A stretch of DNA of 64,000 nt from Bacteroidetes bacterium HGW-Bacteroidetes-10 (GCA_002842695.1 PHDT01000011.1:107848-171847), one strand, 5' to 3'; positions 26,633 through 35,506 are shown, numbered from the stretch's first letter. Program-made: numbers and translations. Notes: generated from the letters alone by a model not told the origin.

Positions 26633-26633
26633 G

Positions 26634-26664
26634 CAAATGTAAATACGATTTTCAAACCACCAAA
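26634..26664 (-). promoter_or_regulatory. Promoter of the ABC/GntR operon
   Basis: On the minus strand TTTG (26664-26661), 19 nt, then TACATTTG (26641-26634); the ATPase gene starts 51 nt downstream. Confidence 0.6.
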
Positions 26665-26673
26665 AAAAATATG

Positions 26674-26681
26674 TAGATTTG
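26674..26681 (+). promoter_or_regulatory. -7 element before the M28 peptidase gene
   Basis: TAGATTTG matches TAnnTTTG; it is divergent from the ABC operon promoter. Confidence 0.4.
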
Positions 26682-26761
26682 TATGAAAATTTTTATTTAC
26701 TTTAGTTATCTAATTGTAAATGAGAGAGAAAAATTTCAAAAATATTTTTAAAATTATTTTC

Positions 26762-28363
26762 ATGAGGCTTCTTTATAAACTAATTTTTACTCCGGTTCTG
26801 ATTTTAAGCTTTATTCCCGGCTATTCGCAAACTGAGACCAGCCAGATTTCAAAAATCAGGGAAACTGTAACCGTTCTCTCCTCAGACAAGATGAAGGGAA
26901 GAGAGCCGGGTACAAAAGAGGATAAGGAGTCAGCCAGATATATAGCATCTGTTCTCAAAAGTTTTGGATTCGTTCCCCTTATTGGAGACAATCCCCTTGT
27001 TCCGTTTGAATTTACCTTATACAGGGAGGTGGGATTTGGTTCATCTTTTAAGATTGAAAAAAGGTCGCTGACTGAGTGGAAAGAGTGGGCAGTGCATCCT
27101 CAGTCAGTTGCTGCAGATATTTCTGCGGAACTTGTTCTTTTTTCCAAAGCAGATAATGACTATAGCGGGAAAATCGTATTTCTTGGAACAACCCCCGACA
27201 GTATTCCTTTCAAGGCATCAGATATGAAAGGAAAGGGCGCACTTGCAATAGTGGTATCTGCCGGATCCCTGCCGGATCATGAGCGCAGGGGAGGTGTTAA
27301 TTCATATTCTTTACCGGTTATAATGATCTCCCCTGAGATTGCCCCGTTTATTGAAGAATCGGCGGGCAGGGAGGTTCATCTTAAAAGCATAGTAAATCCT
27401 GTTAAGGGTCATACATACAATGTCCTTATGCATCTTAACAAAAACAGGGGCGGCAAAAGAGTACTCATTGGTGCCCACTACGACCATCTTGGAATGGGAG
27501 GACCGGGCTCCGGAAGTATCTCTCCTAAACTCAGGGAGGTTCATAATGGAGCAGATGACAACGCCAGCGGTGTAGCTGTCGCTGCAGAGGTTGGCAGACT
27601 ATTGTCACTTATGGGAGATAAACTGAATTTTGATGTAATTGTAGCTGCATTTGGAGCAGAAGAGAGAGGGCTGATAGGTTCCAGAAAGATTGCAGATACA
27701 CTTGCCGCACTTAAAATCCTTCCTCAGCTAATGATAAATCTTGATATGGTTGGAAGATTAAAGGAGGATCGTCTTCAGGTTGGGGGAGTAGGTACCTTTT
27801 CGGGAGCCGGGCCTCTTGTGGAGAGAATTAACAAACAACATAACTTTGTACTCTCTCTAACTTCCGACGGATATGGCCCTTCAGACCACGCCTCTTTCTA
27901 TACTGCCGGAGTTCCTGTCCTATATTTTACAACAGGTGTTCATAAGCAATACCATACACCTTTTGACGACGCAGAACTCATCAATTTTGAAGGGATGGAG
28001 AAGATATCGGCCTTCATAGCCTCTATACTTGACAGTATGAGCGTAAACGGGTTTAATCCTGAGTATCGCAAGGCAGATCCACCTGTTACTATGGGGCGAA
28101 GCAATTTTAAAGTGACATTAGGACTAATTCCCGATTTTACATATGAGAAGGGAGACGGATTTCGCATTGGATCAGTAACCGACGGCAAACCTGCTCAGAA
28201 AGCGGGGATGCAGGCAGGTGACATTATTACATCAATGAATGGTAAGAAAGTATCCAATATTTATGACTACATGACAAGACTCGGAGAGCTCAAGACGGGA
28301 GATTTTGTCGATGTAGAGGCAATCAGAGAGGGTAAAGAGATTAAAATCAAGATAAAACTATGA
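26762..28363 (+). CDS. Secreted M28 family metallopeptidase with PA and PDZ domains
   Basis: About 533 residues. Signal peptide (MRLLYKLIFTPVLILSFIPGYSQ), a protease-associated insert (about 95-215), the M28 zinc aminopeptidase core and a C-terminal PDZ domain (about 450-533). The di-zinc ligands are all present: GAHYDHLG, NGADDNASG, AEERGLIGS (catalytic Glu plus ligand), NLDMVGR and SDHASFY. Members remove N-terminal residues from peptides outside the cytoplasm. The frame is open back to an ATG at 26720, but only the ATG at 26762 gives a proper signal peptide. It overlaps the next gene by 4 nt. Confidence 0.92.
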   Translation: MRLLYKLIFTPVLILSFIPGYSQTETSQISKIRETVTVLSSDKMKGREPGTKEDKESARYIASVLKSFGFVPLIGDNPLVPFEFTLYREVGFGSSFKIEKRSLTEWKEWAVHPQSVAADISAELVLFSKADNDYSGKIVFLGTTPDSIPFKASDMKGKGALAIVVSAGSLPDHERRGGVNSYSLPVIMISPEIAPFIEESAGREVHLKSIVNPVKGHTYNVLMHLNKNRGGKRVLIGAHYDHLGMGGPGSGSISPKLREVHNGADDNASGVAVAAEVGRLLSLMGDKLNFDVIVAAFGAEERGLIGSRKIADTLAALKILPQLMINLDMVGRLKEDRLQVGGVGTFSGAGPLVERINKQHNFVLSLTSDGYGPSDHASFYTAGVPVLYFTTGVHKQYHTPFDDAELINFEGMEKISAFIASILDSMSVNGFNPEYRKADPPVTMGRSNFKVTLGLIPDFTYEKGDGFRIGSVTDGKPAQKAGMQAGDIITSMNGKKVSNIYDYMTRLGELKTGDFVDVEAIREGKEIKIKIKL

Positions 28364-29241
28364 AGAAAGTAGCACTGTGGCTGGCTGCAATAGTAATTAC
28401 GCTGGTTGCCGCACATTTTCAAAGAGGGACCGGCCCTACAAAACCTGTTATTGCAAAGTTCTCATTTGAAGACAGGGAGTATTCTGTTTCCCTTCCAAGA
28501 AGCTGGGAGACAACTATTTCACCCAAAGAGATAAATGGTGATTACAAACTGCTTAACAAAGAGCTTACTCAGTACATTTTTATAGATTCACTTCCTGTGA
28601 ATGCAGTGGGAGTTTTTATCTATAAAATATATCCCGGCGAATGGGAAAATGACACAATTGTTCCGTTCAGAAACGGATCTGCTTTTCATATTACGATGCC
28701 TGCATTGCCTCCGGCAGCTAAAATCGAATATAGTTTTTACATAAAATCCTCGTCAGATACTACCTCTCTTTTACCTGCCTCAGCTATAAGAGCAGGAGAG
28801 GAGAATATAGTTCTCAGATTCAAGGGAAAAGTTCCTCTAAAAGCTCTTATTCCTCATATTATTCTGATGTTTGCAGCAATGCTCCTCTCCAATTTCACCG
28901 GTCTGGCAGCTTTTGGAAAATCAGTCAATGTCAATAAATACGCAATTGCAGTAATAGTAACTCTTGGTGCAGGCGGGCTAATATTTGGACCCTTTGTGCA
29001 GAACTATGCTTTTGGAGAATTCTGGACTGGCTGGCCTTTCGGAGGTGACTTAACAGACAATAAAACCCTGATTGCATTTGTTGTATGGCTTGCTGCATGG
29101 CTTTTAAACACAAAAAAGAGCAGCCGGAGATATTTGTATATCGTGGCTGCCCTTGTTATGATAGTAATCTTTTCGATTCCTCACAGCACTGCCGGGTCAG
29201 AATATGATCACAGCAAAGGTGAGATTGTAACCGGTCGTTAA
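28360..29241 (+). CDS. Conserved membrane protein of unknown function
   Basis: A 293-residue protein with an N-terminal membrane helix (3-18), an extracytoplasmic beta-rich part (about 30-160) and four more helices near 165-182, 193-215, 232-247 and 258-272. A conserved-looking loop reads FGEFWTGWPFGGDLTDNK. I do not recognise a named family. It starts within the stop of the M28 peptidase gene (ATGA overlap), so the two are expressed together, and it shares a TTAA stop overlap with cydB on the other strand. Confidence 0.65.
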   Translation: MKKVALWLAAIVITLVAAHFQRGTGPTKPVIAKFSFEDREYSVSLPRSWETTISPKEINGDYKLLNKELTQYIFIDSLPVNAVGVFIYKIYPGEWENDTIVPFRNGSAFHITMPALPPAAKIEYSFYIKSSSDTTSLLPASAIRAGEENIVLRFKGKVPLKALIPHIILMFAAMLLSNFTGLAAFGKSVNVNKYAIAVIVTLGAGGLIFGPFVQNYAFGEFWTGWPFGGDLTDNKTLIAFVVWLAAWLLNTKKSSRRYLYIVAALVMIVIFSIPHSTAGSEYDHSKGEIVTGR

Positions 29242-30380
29242 TATTTATGTGCGTCCGGCTTTGAGAGATCTTCATTACTCATTTTTACCCTGGTCATAGC
29301 TCTCCAGACATATATAATGTATCCGAACACAAACGGAATCATAAGCGACGCGTATGCCATTGTTTTAAGGGTAAATTCGCTTGATGAACTGTTAAGTAAA
29401 GTCAGAGAGTACTGAGGATCGACCGTAGAAACATAGTATGCGGTGTTGTTAAATGCAGCGCAAATAAGCAAACTCCAGACTGCGAAAACAACTCCTGCAC
29501 CTGTGATGTAAAAGCTTCCCTTTCCTTTCCCGAACAACGTATTGCCTATTCCAGCCAGTACAAGTACCACTCCTGTAAGAAGCATTATAAATGGCCATAT
29601 CAGCTCAGTCATATTAAAGAAATACTTATATTTTACAGGAGATATCAGCCCGTTTTCAGAATTTACATGATAACCTGTCATTGTGAAGAGAACAAGTAAA
29701 AGGGCTACGAATCCCAGTACAAAAGCAGGACCGGTTACTTTAATCTGACTGTTGCATTTGCCTTTCAGTGAGTCTGAGTCAATCTGCATCATAACATACA
29801 TAAGACCCAGCGTCCTTGCAGCAAGATAAACCACAATTCCCATCATAAGGTTAAAAGGTACGGTGATAGCCTCAAGTCCGTGCCATCCGTTTGTCCAGTA
29901 TGAAATTGTAGGACGGATTGTATCTGCAATGCTGCTCTTATCCATTACAAATGATCCGCCGCTGAAGAATGTCCCAACCGCAACCCCAAGAAGGATGGTT
30001 CCAAATGTCCCGTTAAGGAATAAAAATGTTTCATAAGTCTTGTGTCCCAGAAGATTGCCCGCCTTGCTCCTGTACTCATACGAGACAGCCTGAATTACAA
30101 AGAGAAACAGAATTGACATCCATAGCCAGTAGGCCCCTCCAAAACTTGTTGAGTAGAAAAGTGGAAATGAGGCAAACATTGCCCCGCCAAATGTCACCAG
30201 AGTAGTAAAAGTAAGCTCCCATTTATGTCCCAGTGCATTAACCAGAAGAGTCTTCTCCTCCTCTTTTGTAGCTGTTCCAAAGAGAAGAGTCTGCCCACCC
30301 TGAACAAACATGAGGAAGACCAGAAGCGAACCCAGCAGTGAGACTATCAGCCACCAGTATTGTTGTAGTATAAATAACAT
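29238..30380 (-). CDS. cydB: Cytochrome bd ubiquinol oxidase subunit II
   Basis: Membrane subunit of the high-affinity cytochrome bd oxidase. 380 residues with about eight to nine hydrophobic helices; the N-terminus LQQYWWLIVSLLGSLLVFLMFVQGGQTLL and the segment KWELTFTTLVTFGGAMFASFPLFY match the family. It lies 28 nt after cydA. The product seems intact, in contrast to the 5' end of cydA. Confidence 0.93.
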   Translation of the reverse strand: MLFILQQYWWLIVSLLGSLLVFLMFVQGGQTLLFGTATKEEEKTLLVNALGHKWELTFTTLVTFGGAMFASFPLFYSTSFGGAYWLWMSILFLFVIQAVSYEYRSKAGNLLGHKTYETFLFLNGTFGTILLGVAVGTFFSGGSFVMDKSSIADTIRPTISYWTNGWHGLEAITVPFNLMMGIVVYLAARTLGLMYVMMQIDSDSLKGKCNSQIKVTGPAFVLGFVALLLVLFTMTGYHVNSENGLISPVKYKYFFNMTELIWPFIMLLTGVVLVLAGIGNTLFGKGKGSFYITGAGVVFAVWSLLICAAFNNTAYYVSTVDPQYSLTLLNSSSSEFTLKTMAYASLMIPFVFGYIIYVWRAMTRVKMSNEDLSKPDAHKY

Positions 30381-30408
30381 GTCAGTGAAGTTTATAGTTT
30401 AAGTATTT

Positions 30409-31872
30409 TTATGCACCCGGGCCTTTTTTGATAACCTTGAATAAAATACCTAGTTCTGCGATGAGCAGAATGGTAAAGAGAACAAAGAACATTACAAGTG
30501 TTGTTCTTACAGATCCCGGATTAACTCCTGATACTGCAGCACCAACAGGCAGCAAGTCCTGAATTGTCCATGGTTGTCTGCCAACCTCCGCTACAACCCA
30601 TCCGGCCTGAGAACAGATATATACAAGCGGAATTGAAGCAATGGCAAGCCACATATACCATTTATGCTTTGCAATCAGAGATTTCTTCTCCATATAGATT
30701 GTTATTATAAAGAAGAGAAAGAAATATCCACCCAGAATTACCATTATATGGAATGCATAGAAAGTCAGGGGAACGTTGGGAACAACATCCGTTGGCTGCT
30801 TTATGTATCCGTATCCGAAGTGATCAAAGTTATCCATCAGCTGTGCATAAGCTGTTGCCTTTCCCTCTTCATCGCCGGCACTGGCAGCTTTTCTGTAGTT
30901 TGACAATCCTTCGATGGCAAGTTTCCCCTTCTCCATTCTCTCTTCAATTGGTGGAGCTGTTTTTTCATTTCCGTTTTTATCTGTGTAGATATATCCTCCT
31001 TTGAGTATATCTTCAATACCCGGAACAAAGGTGTCTTTTTTTCTGTTAACCAGAAGTGACAACCCCTGTGGTATTGAAATGTGAAAAAGATATGGCTTTT
31101 CGTTTTCGAATTTAAGCGGATTTGTGTTAAGATCTTCAATCTTTTTACCCGGATTTAAAATTCCTATTGCAATGATTGATGTTCCCGGATGACTCTTGTA
31201 TAATCCCTCCATTGCCGCAAGTTTCATAGGCTGCTTTTTTGCAACATGGGTAGCAGATCCGTCGCCTGACCAGATTAGAACAATAAGCGAAATCAAACCG
31301 AAAACAGCCGCAATCTTTATGCTTTTGCGGGCAAATTCCTCTTCTCTCTTTTTGAGCAGGTACCATGCAGACACACCAATAACAAATACGGCAGCAAGAA
31401 CATAGCCGTTTGTTGTAGTGTGGATGAATTTATTGGTAGCTACCGGTGACAGAGCTACAGCCCAGAAGTCTACCATCTCATTGCGGGCAGTGTCCGGATT
31501 GAACTGCATGCCTACGGGATATTGCATCCAGGCATTTGCCACAAGTATCCAGAGTGCAGAAAGATTTGTACCTATCGCAACCAGCCAGGTTGATATAAGG
31601 TGCGCATTTTTGCTCACTTTATTCCATCCGAAAAACATAATTGCAAAAAATGTACTCTCCAGGAAGAAGGCGAGAATGCCCTCTATAGCAAGTGGTGCGC
31701 CAAATATGTCACCCACAAACCAGGAGTAGTTGGACCAGTTGGTTCCAAACTGAAATTCAAGTATAATTCCTGTTGCAACGCCTATTGCAAAGTTCACGGC
31801 AAAAATGTTCATCCAGAACTTTGCCGTCCTTTTCCAGAACTCGTTGCCCGTACGGACATAGTATGTCTCCAT
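30409..31872 (-). CDS. cydA: Cytochrome bd ubiquinol oxidase subunit I, 5' end disrupted
   Basis: Heme-bearing subunit of cytochrome bd. The open frame (487 residues) starts at METYYVRTGNEFW, a point that in normal CydA is about 35 residues inside the protein, at the end of helix 1. Retained: GVATGIILEFQFGTNWS, GDIFGAPLAIEGILAFFLEST, the Q-loop and the GRQPW motif. Upstream in the same frame the sequence encodes YHWIFVPLTLGLGFIIAI, the rest of helix 1 with the conserved heme b595 histidine, but this is cut off by an in-frame TAG and has no start codon. The missing start sits in another frame at 31957. Relative to E. coli CydA, 9 codons are lost with 1 nt left over. It is either a real mutation or a sequencing/assembly error. 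Confidence 0.85.
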   Translation of the reverse strand: METYYVRTGNEFWKRTAKFWMNIFAVNFAIGVATGIILEFQFGTNWSNYSWFVGDIFGAPLAIEGILAFFLESTFFAIMFFGWNKVSKNAHLISTWLVAIGTNLSALWILVANAWMQYPVGMQFNPDTARNEMVDFWAVALSPVATNKFIHTTTNGYVLAAVFVIGVSAWYLLKKREEEFARKSIKIAAVFGLISLIVLIWSGDGSATHVAKKQPMKLAAMEGLYKSHPGTSIIAIGILNPGKKIEDLNTNPLKFENEKPYLFHISIPQGLSLLVNRKKDTFVPGIEDILKGGYIYTDKNGNEKTAPPIEERMEKGKLAIEGLSNYRKAASAGDEEGKATAYAQLMDNFDHFGYGYIKQPTDVVPNVPLTFYAFHIMVILGGYFFLFFIITIYMEKKSLIAKHKWYMWLAIASIPLVYICSQAGWVVAEVGRQPWTIQDLLPVGAAVSGVNPGSVRTTLVMFFVLFTILLIAELGILFKVIKKGPGA

Positions 31873-31957
31873 AATTGCGATTATGAAGCCAAGTCCCAGC
31901 GTAAGAGGTACAAAAATCCAGTGGTATTGACAAATCTACAATTGAAGCTAAAATCAT
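31873..31957 (-). pseudogene. Detached 5' end of cydA
   Basis: ATG at 31957 opens MILASIVDLS, the normal CydA N-terminus. The conserved RLQFALTAM-like part is then missing, and the sequence resumes with TACCACTGG (YHW) in a shifted frame at 31926. Net deletion is 26 nt relative to the family, at about 31926-31928. Translation from this ATG runs out of frame for about 56 more codons. Confidence 0.75.
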
Positions 31958-31987
31958 AGTTTATGATGTGTTAAGTTTAGGTTTGGG

Positions 31988-32194
31988 TTATTCTGTCTGA
32001 GTCAGATTTTCTATTACATGGTTGCTTTTTTCCTCGTCTGACGAGTATCTGCCGAGGTCTGGCTGAAAGAAGAAAAGTCTGAGAATGAAGAACATTATAA
32101 AGAGCTTAAGGATAATAATAAGCCACAATGTTTTTCCAAGAGGGGTCATACCTTTGAAACCTTCATAATAGAACAACCATATTCTTTTGAACAT
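31988..32194 (-). CDS. DUF4492 family small membrane protein of the cyd operon
   Basis: A protein of about 68 residues with one strong membrane helix (LWLIIILKLFIMFFILRLFFF, about 24-44), which I recognise as DUF4492. The family is found directly upstream of cydA in Bacteroidota and is a candidate accessory subunit, by analogy to CydX/CydH. Start: ATG at 32194 (MFKRIWLFYYEGF) matches homologues and leaves a leader after the promoter; in-frame ATGs at 32212 and 32206 would sit on the transcription start. Confidence 0.8.
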   Translation of the reverse strand: MFKRIWLFYYEGFKGMTPLGKTLWLIIILKLFIMFFILRLFFFQPDLGRYSSDEEKSNHVIENLTQTE

Positions 32195-32221
32195 ACTGGT
32201 TCTCATTGGCAAATTTTTGCT

Positions 32222-32251
32222 CTAATATAGCTTTTTTTTTGCGTGGACAAA
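32222..32251 (-). promoter_or_regulatory. Promoter of the DUF4492-cydA-cydB operon
   Basis: On the minus strand TTTG (32251-32248), 18 nt, then TATATTAG (32229-32222), one mismatch to TAnnTTTG. It interleaves with the divergent promoter at 32238-32269. Confidence 0.45.
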
Positions 32252-32269
32252 AGTGAAAAGGTATATTTG
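32238..32269 (+). promoter_or_regulatory. Promoter of the DUF362-polyferredoxin pair
   Basis: TTTG (32238-32241), 20 nt, TATATTTG (32262-32269), a full match to the Bacteroidota consensus, 18 nt before the ATG. Confidence 0.65.
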
Positions 32270-32287
32270 TGAAAAATAAGACCACAT

Positions 32288-33217
32288 ATGGAACGTAGAA
32301 ACTTTCTCAAGGCTGCTTTGCTTGGCAGCATAGCCGGTGCGGTTCATCTTAAACCGGAAAATGTATTTGCCCGTGAGAGTAAAGAGGCTCCGGGTCAGAA
32401 TGATTTGGTTGCTGTAATGGGAGGAGAACCTGAAGTTATGTACAAAAAGGGGATTGCAGCACTTGGAGGCATGAAGGCTTTTGTGAAAAAGGGTCAGAAA
32501 GTTGTTGTTAAGCCTAATATCGGCTGGGATAAGAAGCCTGAATTTGCAGCCAATACAAATCCTCAGCTTGTCGCAGCAATTGTTAAGGATTGCCTTGCAG
32601 CGGGAGCTTCTCAGGTGGTCGTTTTTGACCATACATGTGATGAGTGGCAGGCTTGCTACAAAAACAGCGGTATTGAAGATGCAGCAAAGGCTGCCGGAGC
32701 AAAAATTGCATTTGCCCACGACGAAAAATATTATAAAGAGGTTGATCTGCCAATGGGATTGCGTCTTAAAAAGGCAAAAATTCACGAATCCATTATTGAG
32801 GCAGATGTATGGATAAATGTTCCGGTTCTTAAGAATCACGGCGGAGCCAAGATGACAATGTCAATGAAAAACTACATGGGTATTGTTTGGGACAGAGGAT
32901 TCTGGCATGCAAACGACCTTCAGCAGTGCATTGCAGATTGTGCGACATATTCTAAAAAGCCGGTGCTAAACATTGTTGATGCATACAGGATAATGACCCA
33001 AAATGGTCCCAAGGGTAAAACCACCAACGATGTCGTGCTTGCAAAGGCTATGTTTATGTCAAAAGATATTGTTGCAGCAGATACTGCTGCCCTGAAGTTC
33101 TTCAACCAGTTCCGCGAGATGAAGATGGAAGATGTTTCGCATATTGGCAAAGCTGCAAAATTCAATATCGGTACAACCGATCTTGATTCACTTAAAGTTG
33201 AGAGAATAAAAATCTGA
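32288..33217 (+). CDS. DUF362 domain protein with Tat-type signal
   Basis: A 309-residue DUF362 protein. The N-terminus MERRNFLKAALLGSIAGAV has the RRNFLK twin-arginine pattern, so it is likely exported folded. The DUF362 body shows KVVVKPNIGWDK, VVVFDHTCDEW, VWINVPVLKNHGGAKMTMSMKN and AADTAALKFF. No cysteine cluster of its own is evident. DUF362 proteins often pair with ferredoxin-type proteins, as here (polyferredoxin 5 nt downstream), which points to an electron-transfer role, though no reaction is known. Confidence 0.8.
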   Translation: MERRNFLKAALLGSIAGAVHLKPENVFARESKEAPGQNDLVAVMGGEPEVMYKKGIAALGGMKAFVKKGQKVVVKPNIGWDKKPEFAANTNPQLVAAIVKDCLAAGASQVVVFDHTCDEWQACYKNSGIEDAAKAAGAKIAFAHDEKYYKEVDLPMGLRLKKAKIHESIIEADVWINVPVLKNHGGAKMTMSMKNYMGIVWDRGFWHANDLQQCIADCATYSKKPVLNIVDAYRIMTQNGPKGKTTNDVVLAKAMFMSKDIVAADTAALKFFNQFREMKMEDVSHIGKAAKFNIGTTDLDSLKVERIKI

Positions 33218-33222
33218 TTATA

Positions 33223-34767
33223 ATGTATAAGTTCCTTAAAAAGGGTAGGGTAGCCGTTTCGATAATAATAACGGTTGCCGTTACCCTTGCGTTTTTGTTT
33301 TTTTCGAACAGGGAGACAGATCTGTTTAACGGATTTCTGAAAATTCAGTTTGTTCCGGCTCTGCTGGGAATATTTACAGGAAGTGCCCTTATTTTGGGTT
33401 TACTGACTATCCTGACTCTTCTGTTTGGGCGGGTATACTGCTCAACAATTTGTCCGCTTGGGACATTGCAGGATGCAACATCAAGAACAGCGTCACTATT
33501 CAAGAGTAAAAAGAGCCGCAGATTCAAATACTCTTCTCCTAAAAATCTCATGAGGTACCTGATACTTGGTGCTGCAGGCATTCCGCTCATATTCGGATCT
33601 TCTGCCGTTATTGCATTTCTTGACCCTTATTCAAACTACGGAAAAATTTCATCTGAGATTACAGGAAGAGCCGAGCAGTTTGTACACAATCTGCTCTCAT
33701 CTGCATTTCCCGATACAATTTTCTTCAGAAGCTATTCGGTTTTTATAGCCGGATCTTTCATATTTGCCCTTGCTTTTCTCATTCTCGTGCTTGCAATGAG
33801 TGCTGTCAGAGGCCGCCTCTACTGCAATACAATCTGTCCTGTTGGAACACTGCTGGGCCTTGTCTCAAAATTTGCTGCTTTCAAACCTGAAATAAACAGG
33901 GAGAGCTGCAACAAGTGTACCTTGTGCGTTACCAATTGCAAAGCTGAATGTATTGATCTCTCAAAGGGTACAATTGATGAGTCCAGATGCGTGGGATGTC
34001 TCAACTGTATGACTGTATGTAAAAAAGGTGCAGTTACATATAAGTATTCATGGAAAAAGAGCAGTAAAGCAAGTGAGCAGCCGGTTGTAAATCCTCAGCC
34101 TTCCCCTGCCTCATCCGGAAGAAGGGATGCCCTCATCACAATGGGTTTGGTTGGAACATTTCTTGCTGTGAAGGCTGTTGGAAAAGTAGCTCCCCTCGCA
34201 GCAAAACCTAAGAAAACTGGAATAGCTCCTCCGGGCGCTGTCAGCATTGATAATCTGAAAAGCAACTGTACAGCCTGTCAGGCATGTGTGACTGCCTGTC
34301 CTAACGGAATAATCAAACCTGCAACAGGTGAATACGGAGCAGATGGTTTGCTCATGCCGGTGTTAAGTTTTGACAGACATTTCTGCGGATACGACTGTAA
34401 TGTTTGTACTCAGGTTTGTCCGAATGGTGCACTTATTCCGCTGGACATTGAGGAGAAGCGCCTTACTCAGATTGGAAAGGTAAGATTCAACCTGAAAAAG
34501 TGTATCGTATTTACAGATAAGACAGACTGCGGTGCATGCGACGAGCATTGCCCGACAAAGGCAATAACAATGATTCCGTGGGGAGATGAGGGTCTCTTTA
34601 TCCCCAAGGTTAACAGAAATATCTGTATTGGCTGCGGAGGTTGTGAATATGTATGTCCTGCTGCAGAGAAGGCAATGATTGTTGAGCCTAATGAGGTTCA
34701 TGCAGTTGCCGAAAAACCAAAAGAGGAGAAACAGGAGAAGATTAAGGTAGATGAGTTCGGATTCTGA
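33223..34767 (+). CDS. Membrane polyferredoxin (NapH/NosR-like, 4Fe-4S)
   Basis: A 514-residue protein. The N-terminal half has about four to five membrane helices and two CxxxCP motifs of the NapH/NosR type (YCSTICPLGT and YCNTICPVGT). The rest carries several 4Fe-4S clusters: CNKCTLCVTNC, CVGCLNCMTVC, CTACQACVTACPNG, CGYDCNVCTQVCP, CGACDEHCP and CIGCGGCEYVCP. A second hydrophobic stretch (DALITMGLVGTFLAV) sits between the cluster groups. It would move electrons between the membrane and extracytoplasmic or cytoplasmic partners; the DUF362 protein is the obvious partner. Confidence 0.88.
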   Translation: MYKFLKKGRVAVSIIITVAVTLAFLFFSNRETDLFNGFLKIQFVPALLGIFTGSALILGLLTILTLLFGRVYCSTICPLGTLQDATSRTASLFKSKKSRRFKYSSPKNLMRYLILGAAGIPLIFGSSAVIAFLDPYSNYGKISSEITGRAEQFVHNLLSSAFPDTIFFRSYSVFIAGSFIFALAFLILVLAMSAVRGRLYCNTICPVGTLLGLVSKFAAFKPEINRESCNKCTLCVTNCKAECIDLSKGTIDESRCVGCLNCMTVCKKGAVTYKYSWKKSSKASEQPVVNPQPSPASSGRRDALITMGLVGTFLAVKAVGKVAPLAAKPKKTGIAPPGAVSIDNLKSNCTACQACVTACPNGIIKPATGEYGADGLLMPVLSFDRHFCGYDCNVCTQVCPNGALIPLDIEEKRLTQIGKVRFNLKKCIVFTDKTDCGACDEHCPTKAITMIPWGDEGLFIPKVNRNICIGCGGCEYVCPAAEKAMIVEPNEVHAVAEKPKEEKQEKIKVDEFGF

Positions 34768-34776
34768 TTCCTTACT

Positions 34777-35463
34777 TTATTCTTTGTTTTTTAACATGCC
34801 GGGTCTGAGCAGTTTTGTTCGTTCATAAGACTGCTCATCCTGCCATGATCTGATAAGTTTTGGGTTTCCGGAAAGAAGAACATCGGGAACTTTCCATCCG
34901 TTGAAATCTGCAGGTCTTGTGTAAACAGGCGGTGCTACCAGTTCATCCTGAAATGAGTCACTCAGAGCAGACATCTCGTCGCCTATTGCACCGGGAATAA
35001 GCCTTACTACTGAATCAACAATAACTGCAGCAGGTATTTCACCCCCGCTAAGAACAAAATTCCCTATGGAAATCTCTTTTGTGATCAGGTGCTCCCGTAT
35101 ACGATGGTCAATGCCTTTATAGTGTCCGCAAAGGATTATAATATTCTTAAGGCAAGAGAGTTTGTTGGATGTTGGCTGATCAAGAATCTCCCCATCCGGG
35201 CTTGTATAGATAATCTCATCATACTCTCTTTCACTCTTCAGTTTTGAAATTATGTTGTAAATGGGCTCAATCATAAGCACCATTCCTGCCTCTCCTCCAA
35301 AAGGGTAATCATCAACCTGTTTGTAACGTCCTTTTCCCCAGTCCCTGATGTTGTGAAGAACAATTTCTACAAGTCCTTTATCTGCTGCTCTTTTCACAAT
35401 CGAGTGATTTAGCGGGCTTTCAAGGAGTTCCGGCAAGACAGAAAGTATATCGATTCTTATCAT
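34777..35463 (-). CDS. trmD: tRNA (guanine37-N1)-methyltransferase
   Basis: SPOUT methyltransferase that makes m1G37 in tRNAs and prevents frameshifting. 228 residues. Seen: N-terminal [30 protein letters not shown], and the trefoil-knot S-adenosylmethionine site [29 protein letters not shown]. The -7 element TAAATTTG (35475-35468) ends 5 nt before the ATG, so the mRNA may be leaderless. It is divergent from the DUF349 gene. Confidence 0.95.
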   Translation of the reverse strand: MIRIDILSVLPELLESPLNHSIVKRAADKGLVEIVLHNIRDWGKGRYKQVDDYPFGGEAGMVLMIEPIYNIISKLKSEREYDEIIYTSPDGEILDQPTSNKLSCLKNIIILCGHYKGIDHRIREHLITKEISIGNFVLSGGEIPAAVIVDSVVRLIPGAIGDEMSALSDSFQDELVAPPVYTRPADFNGWKVPDVLLSGNPKLIRSWQDEQSYERTKLLRPGMLKNKE

Positions 35464-35467
35464 GGTG

Positions 35468-35475
35468 CAAATTTA
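35468..35475 (-). promoter_or_regulatory. -7 element abutting the trmD start codon
   Basis: TAAATTTG on the minus strand, ending 5 nt before the ATG at 35463, which would place the transcription start at or next to the start codon. Confidence 0.45.
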
Positions 35476-35506
35476 CACAAATCACCGCTTTGGCAAATAA
35501 TTTTTC

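Noticed and set aside
31757..31957. Separate small gene starting MILASIVDLS
   Set aside because: Its first ten residues are the CydA N-terminus and the rest is out-of-frame cydA; explained by the cydA deletion.
32222..32839. Long minus-strand reading frame opposite the DUF362 gene
   Set aside because: It runs antisense to a clear family member, has no recognisable domain and starts within it; it is a by-product of codon bias.
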